A stretch of DNA of 64,000 nucleotides from positions 62,001 through 126,000 of the forward strand of contig JBAQMZ010000016.1 in NCBI GenBank assembly GCA_049303315.1, given 5' to 3'. Below are positions 1-8,200 of this stretch, in pieces. The translations under genes and the position numbers were made by a program. Within the stretch, counting starts at the first letter, position 1, and each line of letters opens with the position of its first letter. The stretch is from Methanoperedens sp049303315 (GTDB lineage Archaea; Halobacteriota; Methanosarcinia; Methanosarcinales; Methanoperedenaceae). Under the pieces are notes generated by a model. It had not been told where the DNA came from. It searched no databases and saw nothing but the letters and a program-made list of their open reading frames with translations.

Positions 1-909
1 AGCCAGGATAGTGTATGGCGAGGTTACAGGTACAATAAATCTGGAAATAAACGGCTAAGAAAATGCAAAAATTGTGGTGTAAACTTCACCCCGGATGATG
101 GTTTTTTAAGGCGACGTTATCAGAAAGAGCATATTGTAGAAGCTGTCTCTCTCCACCAAAGCGGTCTTTCGCTGAGCAAAGTTAAAGACCATATGTGGCA
201 GCATCACGGAGTCAAAGTCTCACGCTGGATGATTCTTTTATGGTGTCGGGATTATTCCAATTTGATTGATAAATTCACTCAAACCCTTAAACCAGAAATT
301 AAAGGAAATGTGCATGCCGATGAAGTGATTGTGAAAACCAAAGGCAAGAAAAACTGGTATTGGGGAGCCAAGGACAGAAAAACCAAGTTCAAAATTGCCG
401 GGAAACTGACTAAAAAGAGAACGTTATCTGGAGCAAAATACATTTTTGGTAGAATTAGAAATGGATGTAAGGGAATTCCAGCTAAAATCATTACTGATAA
501 ACTCGGACATTACAGAAGGGCTTACAATATCTTCTTTTACAGAGTTCGCGGGAAGTGTAAACTTATTCACGGAGTTCCAATTGCTTGCAAAAAATATGGA
601 CTGGAGCATAACAACAATTGTGCAGAACGAGATAACGAGCGTATAAAGCAAAGATACAAGACTACAAGAGGGTTCAAGAATTCGGAGTCGGCTGAAGATA
701 TTCTCAGGCTGATGGATAATTGTTATAATTTCGTGCATCCACATATGGGTTTGAGAGGAAAAACGCCAGCTGAAAAGGCTGGCATAAACCTCAAGTTGGA
801 GAGAAATAAGCTGATGAATCTTATAAAACTTTTTCACTTCGATGATCACAGGTATGTGCGGGTATGGAATACTGAGAATTTTATCACTAATCCACATATA
901 CCTCTATAA
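1..909 (+). mobile_element. IS transposase, IS6/IS240-like DDE domain, 5' end outside window
   Basis: The reading frame is open from base 1 through the ATG at 193 to the stop at 907-909, so the gene enters the window already in progress. The part before 193 encodes a zinc-ribbon-like CKNCG segment and a helix-turn-helix-like stretch (HQSGLSLSKVKDH). The catalytic part shows the IS6/IS240 DDE pattern: HADEVIVKTKGKKNWYWG (first Asp), IITDKLGHYRRA (second Asp) and NNCAERDNERIKQ (Glu), followed by TTRGFK. All three acidic residues are present, so the enzyme may be active. The left end is not visible and I could not define the right terminal repeat after 909. Confidence 0.9.
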
Positions 910-1495
910 TTAGACAATATCTAATGACCGTTTGTTTTATATATTGCTTTAACATCTCACATCAAGTCTGTAAAGTTGATGGGTGGCCAAAAACTCGAAC
1001 ATCTTTTTACAGTAGCAAAAAACGTGGTGGTTTGATGGTCTCAAGAGAGTGACCGAGTTGTAGGTGGGATTAAAATGAATATACGTAAAAAACCTGGAAT
1101 CTGCACACTGCTGGCTATTGGGGTGCTTCTGGCAGTAATTTTTGCACCAGAGAATTAGATAAATAACAGAGCGTATATACAAATCACTAATAACGCCTGC
1201 GATAGCTATAGACTTGAGAATATCGATGTCATTAACATTTTTAACAGCATTGAAATTTTTTAGCCTCATTGTAATATTACTCACCGTTTGATATATATAC
1301 ATATAGTTCTATCTAAAAAATTGAGTTTGTGAATTCCGAGGGTGAAAGGTTTGGAAGTTCAAGCACTTGGTTGCACTTGGATTTTTTCAGCCAGAAAGAC
1401 GTGGAGTTCAACACATTTCGCCAAAGATGAGGCTGAACCCCATCCCGAAGGCATGATAAACGTTAGCTTTGAAAAGTAAAGGAGTGTAATTAGAT
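910..1495. other. Mostly non-coding stretch between IS transposase and secreted protein gene
   Basis: This AT-rich stretch holds only one credible small reading frame (1075-1158, listed separately). Two similar short motifs, CCGTTTG followed by an AT-rich run, occur near 928 and 1284, but I could not turn them into insertion-sequence ends. A GGAG at about 1482 serves the next gene. No RNA gene is recognisable. Confidence 0.5.
1075..1158 (+). pseudogene. 27-aa remnant: signal peptide of a lost exported protein
   Basis: The ATG at 1075 follows a good ribosome-binding site (GGTGGG, 1065-1070) and encodes a basic start (MNIRKKPG), a hydrophobic core (LLAIGVLLAVIF) and then APEN and a stop. This is a signal peptide with nothing behind it. 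The simplest reading is a truncated remnant of an exported-protein gene beside the insertion sequence. A genuine small membrane peptide cannot be excluded. Confidence 0.45.
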
Positions 1496-2443
1496 ATGAA
1501 TAAAAAAATATGTGGTGGTAGCATGAATAATAAAAAGATTGTATCAATAGCTTCAGGTTTAAGCCTGATAGCTTTAATTATGTTCTCTTCGGTTATAACT
1601 ATAGTCGGAGCAGTGCTCCCAGCGAATGATACAGGTAATAATATACCTCCGGAGATTAAGGTCAATCATACATCTACTATAGAAAACGTACCTCCAGCCG
1701 AACCTCCAATACAGCCGGAGAAAGACGTACCTGCTGTAAATACTCCAGATAATAAATTTATTGTATTCCCTAGGGAAGATGTTATTGTATATTTCAAAGA
1801 AATGCCACCATCGATCAATGGCTTTGCCTCTAAATACGGTGTAACACCGATATTCGTCAAACCGGATATAAAGATGGCGGCATTTGAAACGCTGCCAAAA
1901 GGATACCCTGGGCGGGTAAGCCAGAGAACGCTGGATATAGTCAGTGAGTTGTCGAAGGATCCCCTTATAGAGAAAGCTTTTCGTGATGAGTACAGGTTTA
2001 TCGCTAGAAAAGCGGGATATTTGGTTATCAATGCAGAAACGGGATATTATTCGACAGAGCCTTTAATACAAGGTCCTGACTACTACGAGAAGCTGGGGGT
2101 GGAATACATTCCCAATATAGTGTGGGTTGGATTCTGGAGGGCCCCTCCATCTCTTGAAGAGTTTGCATCGAAGTATGGAGGAAAGCTCATGGAACTATCG
2201 GATGCCGATAATTTTTTTATGACTGCTAAATTTGAAACGAGTAATATCTCTGAATTCATCAATAACATTTCAACCGATCCGTATGTTAGGTCAGTCGAGC
2301 TTATTGGTATAGAACCAAGTCTCGCTTCTATATCAGCAAACAACAGCCCAGAAGTGGCAGATACGCCCAAGGCATCGGGATTTGAATCAGTTACTTCAAT
2401 ATTGCTTCTGATCTCTATTATCTTTATGATGAGGAGAAGATAG
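1496..2443 (+). CDS. Exported, C-terminally anchored protein with two I9-propeptide-like domains
   Basis: 315 aa. A signal peptide is predicted (hydrophobic core about residues 15-40). A Pro/Asn-rich linker follows, then two related domains at about 88-170 and 203-275. Both contain PPS(I/L)xxFASKYG followed by a strand such as IKMAAFETLP or FFMTAKFET and then a DPxI/VxxA/V helix. This resembles the FAxKYG...V pattern of subtilase propeptides (inhibitor I9). The C terminus (SGFESVTSILLLISIIFMMRRR split as motif, hydrophobic core, RRR) looks like a PGF-CTERM sorting signal. It lies one base before the protease gene. I infer that it acts in trans as folding chaperone or inhibitor of that protease. 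Start 1496 has GGAG upstream; the ATG at 1523 is an alternative. Confidence 0.7.
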   Translation: MNKKICGGSMNNKKIVSIASGLSLIALIMFSSVITIVGAVLPANDTGNNIPPEIKVNHTSTIENVPPAEPPIQPEKDVPAVNTPDNKFIVFPREDVIVYFKEMPPSINGFASKYGVTPIFVKPDIKMAAFETLPKGYPGRVSQRTLDIVSELSKDPLIEKAFRDEYRFIARKAGYLVINAETGYYSTEPLIQGPDYYEKLGVEYIPNIVWVGFWRAPPSLEEFASKYGGKLMELSDADNFFMTAKFETSNISEFINNISTDPYVRSVELIGIEPSLASISANNSPEVADTPKASGFESVTSILLLISIIFMMRRR

Positions 2444-2444
2444 T

Positions 2445-4352
2445 ATGAGAAGAAGTATAGGATTTATTTTGAAGTCACTGCTTGCGTCAATGCTGCCAGT
2501 GGGCATGGCTCTTATTCTTGCAGCGAGTACAGCTTCGGCATATACTCCGAACGATCCATACTGGGGCAGTCAGTGGGGGCCGAATAAGATATATGCTCCT
2601 GATGCATGGAACTATCAGAAAGGCAGTACAACTATTACCGTTGCAATTCTTGATACGGGGATTGATTACAACCACGAGGACCTATCAGGACGTGTTATAC
2701 AGGGGTGGAACTTCTATAATAACAGTAATGCAGTCATGGATGATAACAGCGACTCTCACGGAACGCGCATTGCGGGTATATCTGGTGCTGTCATAAATAA
2801 CAACAAAGGTATTGCTGGTATTGCGCAGACCAACCTGCTTGCTGTAAAAGTATGCAATTTTATGCAGAATTGCACCTGGCCTGCTATCACTGATGGTATC
2901 TACTATGCAGCAAATAACGGTTCAAAAATCATAAGTATGAGCCTCCAGAAGGATGAGTACTCTAGCAATGCAGAAACGGCAGTCGACTATGCATACAACA
3001 ATAAAGGAGCGCTGCTTGTTGGTATATCTGGTAATGGATTCTATGGTACCGGAGAAAATATAATAAAATATCCCGGAAACTTTAGTAATGTTATAGCCGT
3101 TGGTGCAACTGATTCTAATGATCAGAGGGCTTCGTTCTCAAACTACGGTTCCAAACTTGAACTTGTTGCACCCGGGGATAATATATTTTCAACAACCCGC
3201 AATAACGGATACGCAGGCGATGTAGGCGATAGAAAAAATGGTTCTGGTACATCGTATGCCGCCCCGCATGTTGCTGGCGTTGCAGCACTCGTATGGTCGC
3301 AGTATCCTACGTTAAGTAACAGTGAGGTTCGTCAGATATTAACAAGTACAGCGGTTGATCTCGGCGATGCTGGCAGGGATATTTATTATGGTTATGGCAA
3401 GGTTAATGCATCCCGCGCAGTCTCCTACCTCCCAGGCTGGGGCTACAGAAAGCAAGAAACCGTCACCGGCACCACCGCAGGCGCGCAGACAAACTACCAG
3501 ATGAAGCTCACGGTCTATAACAGCTCTGGAACAGATACCCCGGGTAATGTCTATCTGGGGGGCAATGCCAGAAGTGATTTCGGCGACCTCCGGTTCACCA
3601 AATCAGACGGCGTTACACTGCTGGATTACTGGATTGAATCATACACATCAGGCGTAAGCGCCGTGGTATGGGTCGAGGTTGATTCGATACCAGCAAGCCC
3701 GAATAACACGAGCATTTATCTTTACTATGGAAACCCCTCGGCTTCATCGACAAGCAGCGGTGCAAATACTTTTGATTTTTACGATGGTTTTGAATATGGC
3801 GATTCAATAGTAAATCATGGATGGACTATAGAGCGCACATGTACTCCGGGAGGAATAATTACCACATCAACAACCCGTTCAGTAACTGGAAGTCGCAGTC
3901 TTGAAATGTACGACCCTTGTTGGTCTGATGATTCTTATGTACTTCTAACAAATCCATATAATTATAGTAATATTAATATACTTGAATACAGTGCATGGAA
4001 ACAAGAGAGTGGTCCAGGAGGTACTTGGGGTGTCTATTCAAGGAATGGAGCAACATTACTTGGTGGGGTAGTAAGCCAGCGTTACTATTCGATTCAGTAT
4101 GACAACGGCGTAATTATTCTAAATCCATCGAGTGCTGCAACGTGGTACAAAATAAGTGAAGTTCTTGATAATGTAAATCATATCATCAGTAATGTATATG
4201 TTAATGATGTTGCAAAAGGTGTTTCAAGAACATATATTTCGAATACAATAGCGAATAAGATTATATTATACCCAACTTCTTCTACTGTCGATTTCTATAT
4301 CGATGATATTCGCATTCGTAAATATGTTTCACCAGAACCAGCATGGGCTTAA
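2445..4352 (+). CDS. Secreted subtilisin-like serine protease (S8) with C-terminal DUF2341 domain
   Basis: 635 aa. A signal peptide ends at about residue 32 (ASTASA). The mature enzyme starts at once with the subtilase motif PNDPYWGSQWG and has no propeptide of its own. The catalytic triad is visible: Asp70 (AILDTGID), His105 (SHGTRIAG) and Ser270 (GSGTSYAAPHVAG). The oxyanion Asn is 197. A DUF2341 domain spans about 333-450 (GYRKQETVTG to YLYYGNPSA), and a beta-sandwich-like tail ends YVSPEPAWA with no anchor. It should be an extracellular peptidase. The missing propeptide is unusual and fits the upstream gene supplying I9-like domains in trans. Confidence 0.92.
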   Translation: MRRSIGFILKSLLASMLPVGMALILAASTASAYTPNDPYWGSQWGPNKIYAPDAWNYQKGSTTITVAILDTGIDYNHEDLSGRVIQGWNFYNNSNAVMDDNSDSHGTRIAGISGAVINNNKGIAGIAQTNLLAVKVCNFMQNCTWPAITDGIYYAANNGSKIISMSLQKDEYSSNAETAVDYAYNNKGALLVGISGNGFYGTGENIIKYPGNFSNVIAVGATDSNDQRASFSNYGSKLELVAPGDNIFSTTRNNGYAGDVGDRKNGSGTSYAAPHVAGVAALVWSQYPTLSNSEVRQILTSTAVDLGDAGRDIYYGYGKVNASRAVSYLPGWGYRKQETVTGTTAGAQTNYQMKLTVYNSSGTDTPGNVYLGGNARSDFGDLRFTKSDGVTLLDYWIESYTSGVSAVVWVEVDSIPASPNNTSIYLYYGNPSASSTSSGANTFDFYDGFEYGDSIVNHGWTIERTCTPGGIITTSTTRSVTGSRSLEMYDPCWSDDSYVLLTNPYNYSNINILEYSAWKQESGPGGTWGVYSRNGATLLGGVVSQRYYSIQYDNGVIILNPSSAATWYKISEVLDNVNHIISNVYVNDVAKGVSRTYISNTIANKIILYPTSSTVDFYIDDIRIRKYVSPEPAWA

Positions 4353-4437
4353 GTGCATTGAATTATACACAGCATCATAAGTAATCACGTATAAATATGG
4401 CACATTAGCCTGAATCATACGCAGTGTCGTGAATAGA

Positions 4438-5091
4438 TTACTTCCCGAACCTGCGCTGTCGCTTCTGGAAATCTCTTATTACTCTTAAAAAATCAACCTT
4501 CCTGAAATCAAGCCAGTTAACATCAGTAAAATACAGCTCGGAATAAACTGACTGCCAGATAAGGAAATCAGTCAATCTCTTGCCCCCGGCCCGGATTACA
4601 ATATCAGGCTCGGATTTAAATAATAAATGGGATTCAATCACGTTTTCATTGATTTCATCAGGTGCCAGGTTTCCATTCTTCACCTGTGTCATTATTTCCT
4701 TGATTGCCCGCGTCAATTCATACTTCCCGCTGTATCCGAGAGAAATCTCGATATTCATCCCTGAAGATTCATGTTTTTTTATCTCCCTGTCCCCTCTTGT
4801 TATTACAGTAATATTCGGAGTGATGTCATAAAGCGCGGATGGGATTTCTCCTGACAATTTATTGCAGATTTTTCTGCCAAGCTTTGCATCCACCTCGATG
4901 ATACTTATGAAAATAGTGACTGTACCTATTCCCGTTTCTTTGCACCAAGTGACAAAAGAATTCAATTTGCTATAATTATCATCTGTGAGCAAATCATTTT
5001 CAGAAAGCGCAAGGACGATGTGTTTCGGAACATCCTGTTTTTTTATCTCATTTTCAAGTTTCCATTCATATGCTTTCGAAATGAATCCCAT
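4438..5091 (-). CDS. Degenerate cis-prenyltransferase (UppS-like), probable non-catalytic subunit
   Basis: 217 aa. The C-terminal half keeps the family signature (EPDIVIRAGGKRLTDFLIWQ at 161-180, then YSELYFTDVNWLDF). The N-terminal motif HIxxxMDGNGRWA, which carries the catalytic Asp, is replaced by HIVLALSENDLL (24-35). Active enzymes make long polyprenyl diphosphates for glycan carrier lipids. Heteromeric cis-prenyltransferases pairing an active subunit with a degenerate one are known in eukaryotes and reported in Methanosarcina. I infer that this is the degenerate partner; no active partner is in this window. It is divergent from the DUF92 gene across 57 bases. Confidence 0.8.
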   Translation of the reverse strand: MGFISKAYEWKLENEIKKQDVPKHIVLALSENDLLTDDNYSKLNSFVTWCKETGIGTVTIFISIIEVDAKLGRKICNKLSGEIPSALYDITPNITVITRGDREIKKHESSGMNIEISLGYSGKYELTRAIKEIMTQVKNGNLAPDEINENVIESHLLFKSEPDIVIRAGGKRLTDFLIWQSVYSELYFTDVNWLDFRKVDFLRVIRDFQKRQRRFGK

Positions 5092-5148
5092 CGTTCTTTT
5101 ATTGGGATAGAAGGATAAAGTATTTGCCTATGAAATCCATCTCGGTGA

Positions 5149-6510
5149 ATGATGAAGCTGATACAGTGCTGTGAGAAACAGGGCATTTTTATTTTTATCG
5201 GCCTGATTGTGCTGCTCTTTCCCTTCTTTAAGATATCATATTTAGCAGCAGCTTTTATCGTAGTTGCTTTGCTTTTTTCAGTCCTATCCCCAAAATCTCC
5301 TGCCTTCAATTTTTTTGCCCGCGAATCGGATATCAAAGCCGGTAAACTTATCAGCCTGATTCAACTCTTTTTTACCATAGCCTTCCTTTTCATAATAAGC
5401 CTGGTCGTAGGACAAAATAAATTCCCATTATTTATTATCGGGGCGGCTTTTGCCATCACCACTTTCGGTGATGGTGTCGCAGATGCCGTTAATATTCTTG
5501 AGAGAACAAAAAAGACCTGTCACACCCATGAAACAAAGTATTATTCTGCAAAATCAAGTATTATTTTCTTAATCTCAGGAAGCCTTTATGCATTTGTTGC
5601 AGGAGCCTGGATATCGGGCTTTACTTTAATAGTCCCCGTCCCCTATGGTATGATTTTTTTTCTTGCAGTTATCGGCGCTATTACCGGTGCGCTTCTTGAA
5701 TCCATGATAGCAACCGATGATAATATCATCATACCTTTCGGTTCTGCGATGGTAATGTGGCTTTTCTATATGTTCGGTTACAATGTCGACACAGTATATC
5801 TTATGCAGGCGCTTGTTTTTTCTTTTGTTCTCGGTTATCTTGCCTACAGGGCACGTATCGCCGATATCTCTGCCATGCTGAGTGCAACGCTGCTTGGAGT
5901 TGTGATTATCATATCCAGTGATATAAGGTGGTTATTTATTCTTCTCGCTTTTTTTTTATTGGGAAGTCTTTTTACACGTTACAAATACGATTATAAGTTG
6001 GTTAGGGGGATAGCAGAGGGAAAAGGGGGTGTTCGCGGATATAAGAATGTTTTCAGCAATTCATTGGCTGCCCTTTCCCTTGCAGTGGCTTATGGAATTT
6101 TTCCTGCGCACGGACTGGTCTTACTGGCCGGGTATCTCGGCTCGATCGCCACAGCCTGCGGCGACACGCTGGCAAGCGAGATCGGGGAAACGTACAAAGG
6201 AGACCCGCGCATGATTACGACATTCAAAAAAGCCATGCCGGGTACAGACGGCGCAATTTCAAACCTGGGCGAAGCTGCGGCATTTTTCGGGGCATTTGCT
6301 ATTGCGATTCTTGCATTCCTCCTGATACGAAATGATTTTATCCTCATGATTGCGGTGGCGGCAGGAGGATTTATCGGTACTAACATCGATAGTGTACTTG
6401 GCGCCACGCTCCAGCAGAAAGGTTACCTTTCAAACAACGGGGTCAATCTTTTTGCAACTATTTCCGGGGCGGTAATTGCCGGGTTACTTTATTATTCAAT
6501 GGGCTCGTAG
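5149..6510 (+). CDS. DUF92/VTE6-family integral membrane protein, possible isoprenoid-phosphate kinase
   Basis: 453 aa with many hydrophobic segments. The N-terminal half contains ITTFGDGVADAVNI, reminiscent of the nucleotide-binding GD motif of dolichol/phytol kinases. The C-terminal half has the DUF92 motifs ATACGDTLASEIG, PGTDGAISNLGEAAAFFG and IGTNIDSVLGATLQ. Plant VTE6 of this family phosphorylates phytyl phosphate. Together with the divergently placed cis-prenyltransferase, this suggests polyprenyl-phosphate metabolism, which is inference. The stop codon (6508-6510) lies inside the 5' acceptor end of the following tRNA gene. Confidence 0.8.
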   Translation: MMKLIQCCEKQGIFIFIGLIVLLFPFFKISYLAAAFIVVALLFSVLSPKSPAFNFFARESDIKAGKLISLIQLFFTIAFLFIISLVVGQNKFPLFIIGAAFAITTFGDGVADAVNILERTKKTCHTHETKYYSAKSSIIFLISGSLYAFVAGAWISGFTLIVPVPYGMIFFLAVIGAITGALLESMIATDDNIIIPFGSAMVMWLFYMFGYNVDTVYLMQALVFSFVLGYLAYRARIADISAMLSATLLGVVIIISSDIRWLFILLAFFLLGSLFTRYKYDYKLVRGIAEGKGGVRGYKNVFSNSLAALSLAVAYGIFPAHGLVLLAGYLGSIATACGDTLASEIGETYKGDPRMITTFKKAMPGTDGAISNLGEAAAFFGAFAIAILAFLLIRNDFILMIAVAAGGFIGTNIDSVLGATLQQKGYLSNNGVNLFATISGAVIAGLLYYSMGS

Positions 6511-6574
6511 TATAGTCCGGATAGTACATGGGCCTCCGGAGCCTATGACCCGGGTTCAAATCCCGGCGAGCCCG
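6501..6574 (+). tRNA. tRNA-Arg (anticodon CCG)
   Basis: A full cloverleaf can be drawn. The acceptor pairs are GGGCTCG/CGAGCCC (6501-6507 with 6567-6573), with discriminator G6574. The D arm is GTAT/GTAC. The anticodon stem is TGGGC/GCCTA with loop CTCCGGA, which places CCG as the anticodon. The T arm is CCGGG-TTCAAAT-CCCGG. The first ten bases overlap the end and stop codon of the DUF92 gene. No CCA is encoded. Confidence 0.93.
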
Positions 6575-6590
6575 TATACAACTGATAAGC

Positions 6591-7409
6591 ATGAATCGCA
6601 ATCCAGCAACGAAAAGTACTTTCATTTTTTATTTAGTGATAACCATGGTTATTGTAGTCTCAAGCATATCCGTAATCTGGCTTCCTCCGGAATATTCGGT
6701 TTCTAAAAGCATGGAGAATTCAGCTAAAACCCCGCCTTTAATTGCATTTCTCCCTTTCATTGCTTATATTGTAATGATATTGCTTCCAATTATTTATAAA
6801 AGACTGGACAAGAAGCCATTCATCTGGGGGCGCCGTTTTTTTAAGGGTGTGTATCTTGGATTTCTTCTGATGACAATGATATTTTTAATAGAGCTTGCAT
6901 CGGGTTTTGTCCATATTGAGGATATAACTCCTGATTACCAGAATGTATTAATAGGCGGGATAATATTGCAGGGAATTGTAGCTTTGGGGGAAGAATTACC
7001 TTTCCGGGGATATATACTCCCGGACATGGCGGAAAGATATGGGTCATGGAATGCCGTGTTTTTATCCTCTGCATTCTTTTCAGTCCTGCATATACCTTCA
7101 ATCCTGACAATGAATCTTAGCTGGGACAATATTATAATCATGCTGTTGACAATAACAGTAGCCGAAATACTCCTTGCTCTTTGTTACCTTTATGACGGGC
7201 TTTCAATGTCTATCGGGTTTCATTTCACATGGAACTTTTTCCAGTACCATGTTTATTCATTGAGGCAGGACTTTGGCGGAATATTAAAAATAGCCTCGGA
7301 TAACCAGCTTATAACAGGCGGGTCTTTCGGCCCGGAAGCGGGTTTGCTTGGACTCCTTGTTGTGATTCTGGCTTTTATCGTAGTATTCTGGTGGATGCAG
7401 TCCCGTTAA
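6591..7409 (+). CDS. CPBP-family intramembrane metalloprotease (CAAX protease-like)
   Basis: 272 aa with about seven or eight membrane segments. The family motifs are present: EELPFRG (Glu134, Glu135, Arg139), SVLHIPS (His167) and GFHFTWNFFQ (His211, Asn215). These residues bind the metal in Rce1-type glutamate proteases. The substrate is unknown; archaeal members have unclear roles. The ATG at 6591 is 17 bases after the tRNA, so the gene may be co-transcribed with it. The end overlaps by two bases the end of a convergent 36-codon reading frame. Confidence 0.85.
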   Translation: MNRNPATKSTFIFYLVITMVIVVSSISVIWLPPEYSVSKSMENSAKTPPLIAFLPFIAYIVMILLPIIYKRLDKKPFIWGRRFFKGVYLGFLLMTMIFLIELASGFVHIEDITPDYQNVLIGGIILQGIVALGEELPFRGYILPDMAERYGSWNAVFLSSAFFSVLHIPSILTMNLSWDNIIIMLLTITVAEILLALCYLYDGLSMSIGFHFTWNFFQYHVYSLRQDFGGILKIASDNQLITGGSFGPEAGLLGLLVVILAFIVVFWWMQSR

Positions 7410-7516
7410 GCAAGCGTTTTTATGAACTCAGGTATAAGCACCAGTGTTAAGAATATACCAGCAGCTGCTGCACATGCCCAGCAAATATAACCCAGCAATA
7501 ACTTTGAAAACTTCAT
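7406..7516 (-). CDS. Small single-pass membrane peptide, 36 aa
   Basis: An ATG at 7516 is preceded at good spacing by AAGGTGAG, a strong archaeal ribosome-binding site. The peptide starts MKFSKLLLGYICW, continues through a long Ala/Leu-rich hydrophobic segment and ends EFIKTLA. It is convergent with, and just overlaps, the CPBP protease gene. I recognise no family. The ribosome site and clean membrane-segment design make it more than a chance frame. Confidence 0.6.
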   Translation of the reverse strand: MKFSKLLLGYICWACAAAAGIFLTLVLIPEFIKTLA

Positions 7517-7585
7517 GAACTCACCTTAATTGAAAATTGAGGTTACTGTATATAAAGTTTCCTAAAAAATAAAAAAAGTAAAAAT

Positions 7586-7876
7586 TTAAATCTTTTTCAG
7601 CAGCTCAACGCCTACTTTCTTTACGTTTGGCTTGTTGATTTTTGCAGGCATCCATTTTGGTTTGTTCTTGGGGGCTGCAACTGTTTCTGTCCATCCCTTG
7701 TATACATGAATCTTCTTAGTTCCTCTCTCCCTGAGCCTTAATTCAACAGGTTTTGATTTTGTTCCTTTGCTGCGGTTAGCTGCCTTCAATGCTGCCTGCC
7801 GCGGCTGATGACCAGTGAATACTCCAGTCTCGTTTCCGTTCTTTTCCCTTAATACAAAATTTCTTATATCTACCAT
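7586..7876 (-). CDS. Chromosomal protein MC1 (non-histone DNA-bending protein)
   Basis: 96 aa from the ATG at 7876 (MVDIRNFVLREKNG). It matches the Methanosarcina MC1 pattern along its length: GVFTGHQPRQAALKAANR, LRERGTKKIHVYKGW and APKNKPKWMPAKINKP. MC1 is a small basic monomer of about 93 aa that bends DNA sharply and is an abundant chromatin protein in Methanosarcinales. The frame stays open upstream to 7924. I prefer 7876 because the family starts here and GGGG lies 11 bases before it; 7885 is also possible. A TATA box and a short palindrome lie upstream. Confidence 0.95.
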   Translation of the reverse strand: MVDIRNFVLREKNGNETGVFTGHQPRQAALKAANRSKGTKSKPVELRLRERGTKKIHVYKGWTETVAAPKNKPKWMPAKINKPNVKKVGVELLKKI

Positions 7877-7890
7877 ATTTTTCATACCCC

Positions 7891-7907
7891 GACAACGATT
7901 TGTTGTC
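7891..7907 (-). promoter_or_regulatory. Palindrome in the 5' leader of the MC1 gene
   Basis: GACAAC-GATTT-GTTGTC is a perfect 6-bp inverted repeat with a 5-base spacer. It lies between the TATA box and the start codon of the MC1 gene. The position suits an operator or a small mRNA hairpin; no regulator can be named. Confidence 0.4.
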
Positions 7908-7930
7908 TTACTATAGAATGTCACCTCATA

Positions 7931-7940
7931 CTATTTAAAG
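7931..7940 (-). promoter_or_regulatory. TATA box of the MC1 gene
   Basis: On the minus strand this reads CTTTAAATAG, a good archaeal TATA element. Transcription would start about 25 bases downstream, near 7907, leaving a short leader before the ATG at 7876. Confidence 0.55.
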
Positions 7941-8200
7941 CTATTTGTGAAATTTGTGGCTAAGCATACCGTTTTATAATAATAAGCCTACCGTTGTTGG
8001 TATTTCAAAAACCGAAAAAACCAAATCTATAGACTTATTATTTGAGTTGTTTGAGTTAAAAACATGATGCTTGGAATTATCTGATATTCCTTGATAACCA
8101 AAATCATATGCCAGAGGCGTTTATAAGAAAAAGTTTTTAATTTATACCATTACCTTTTCTTTACGGCACTTTAATATTCTTTCCAGACTAAACAGGGTTT
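7941..8200. other. Divergent intergenic region between MC1 and the cobalamin operon
   Basis: AT-rich spacer with no credible gene. TTTATAAG at 8120-8127 is a likely TATA box for the operon that starts with cobD. A second AT-rich candidate (TTTATAATAA) lies near 7971. No cobalamin riboswitch-like structure was recognised. Confidence 0.45.

Noticed and set aside
424..897. 157-codon frame on the minus strand opposite the transposase
   Set aside because: It lies entirely opposite the DDE domain coding sequence, has no ribosome site and has non-protein-like composition.
949..1302. 117-codon frame on the minus strand
   Set aside because: No ribosome site, unlikely composition and no recognisable motif; the + strand sORF at 1075 in the same place has better signals.
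7941..8200. Cobalamin riboswitch in front of the cobD operon
   Set aside because: No B12-box-like conserved core or suitable structure seen; only TATA-like elements are supported.
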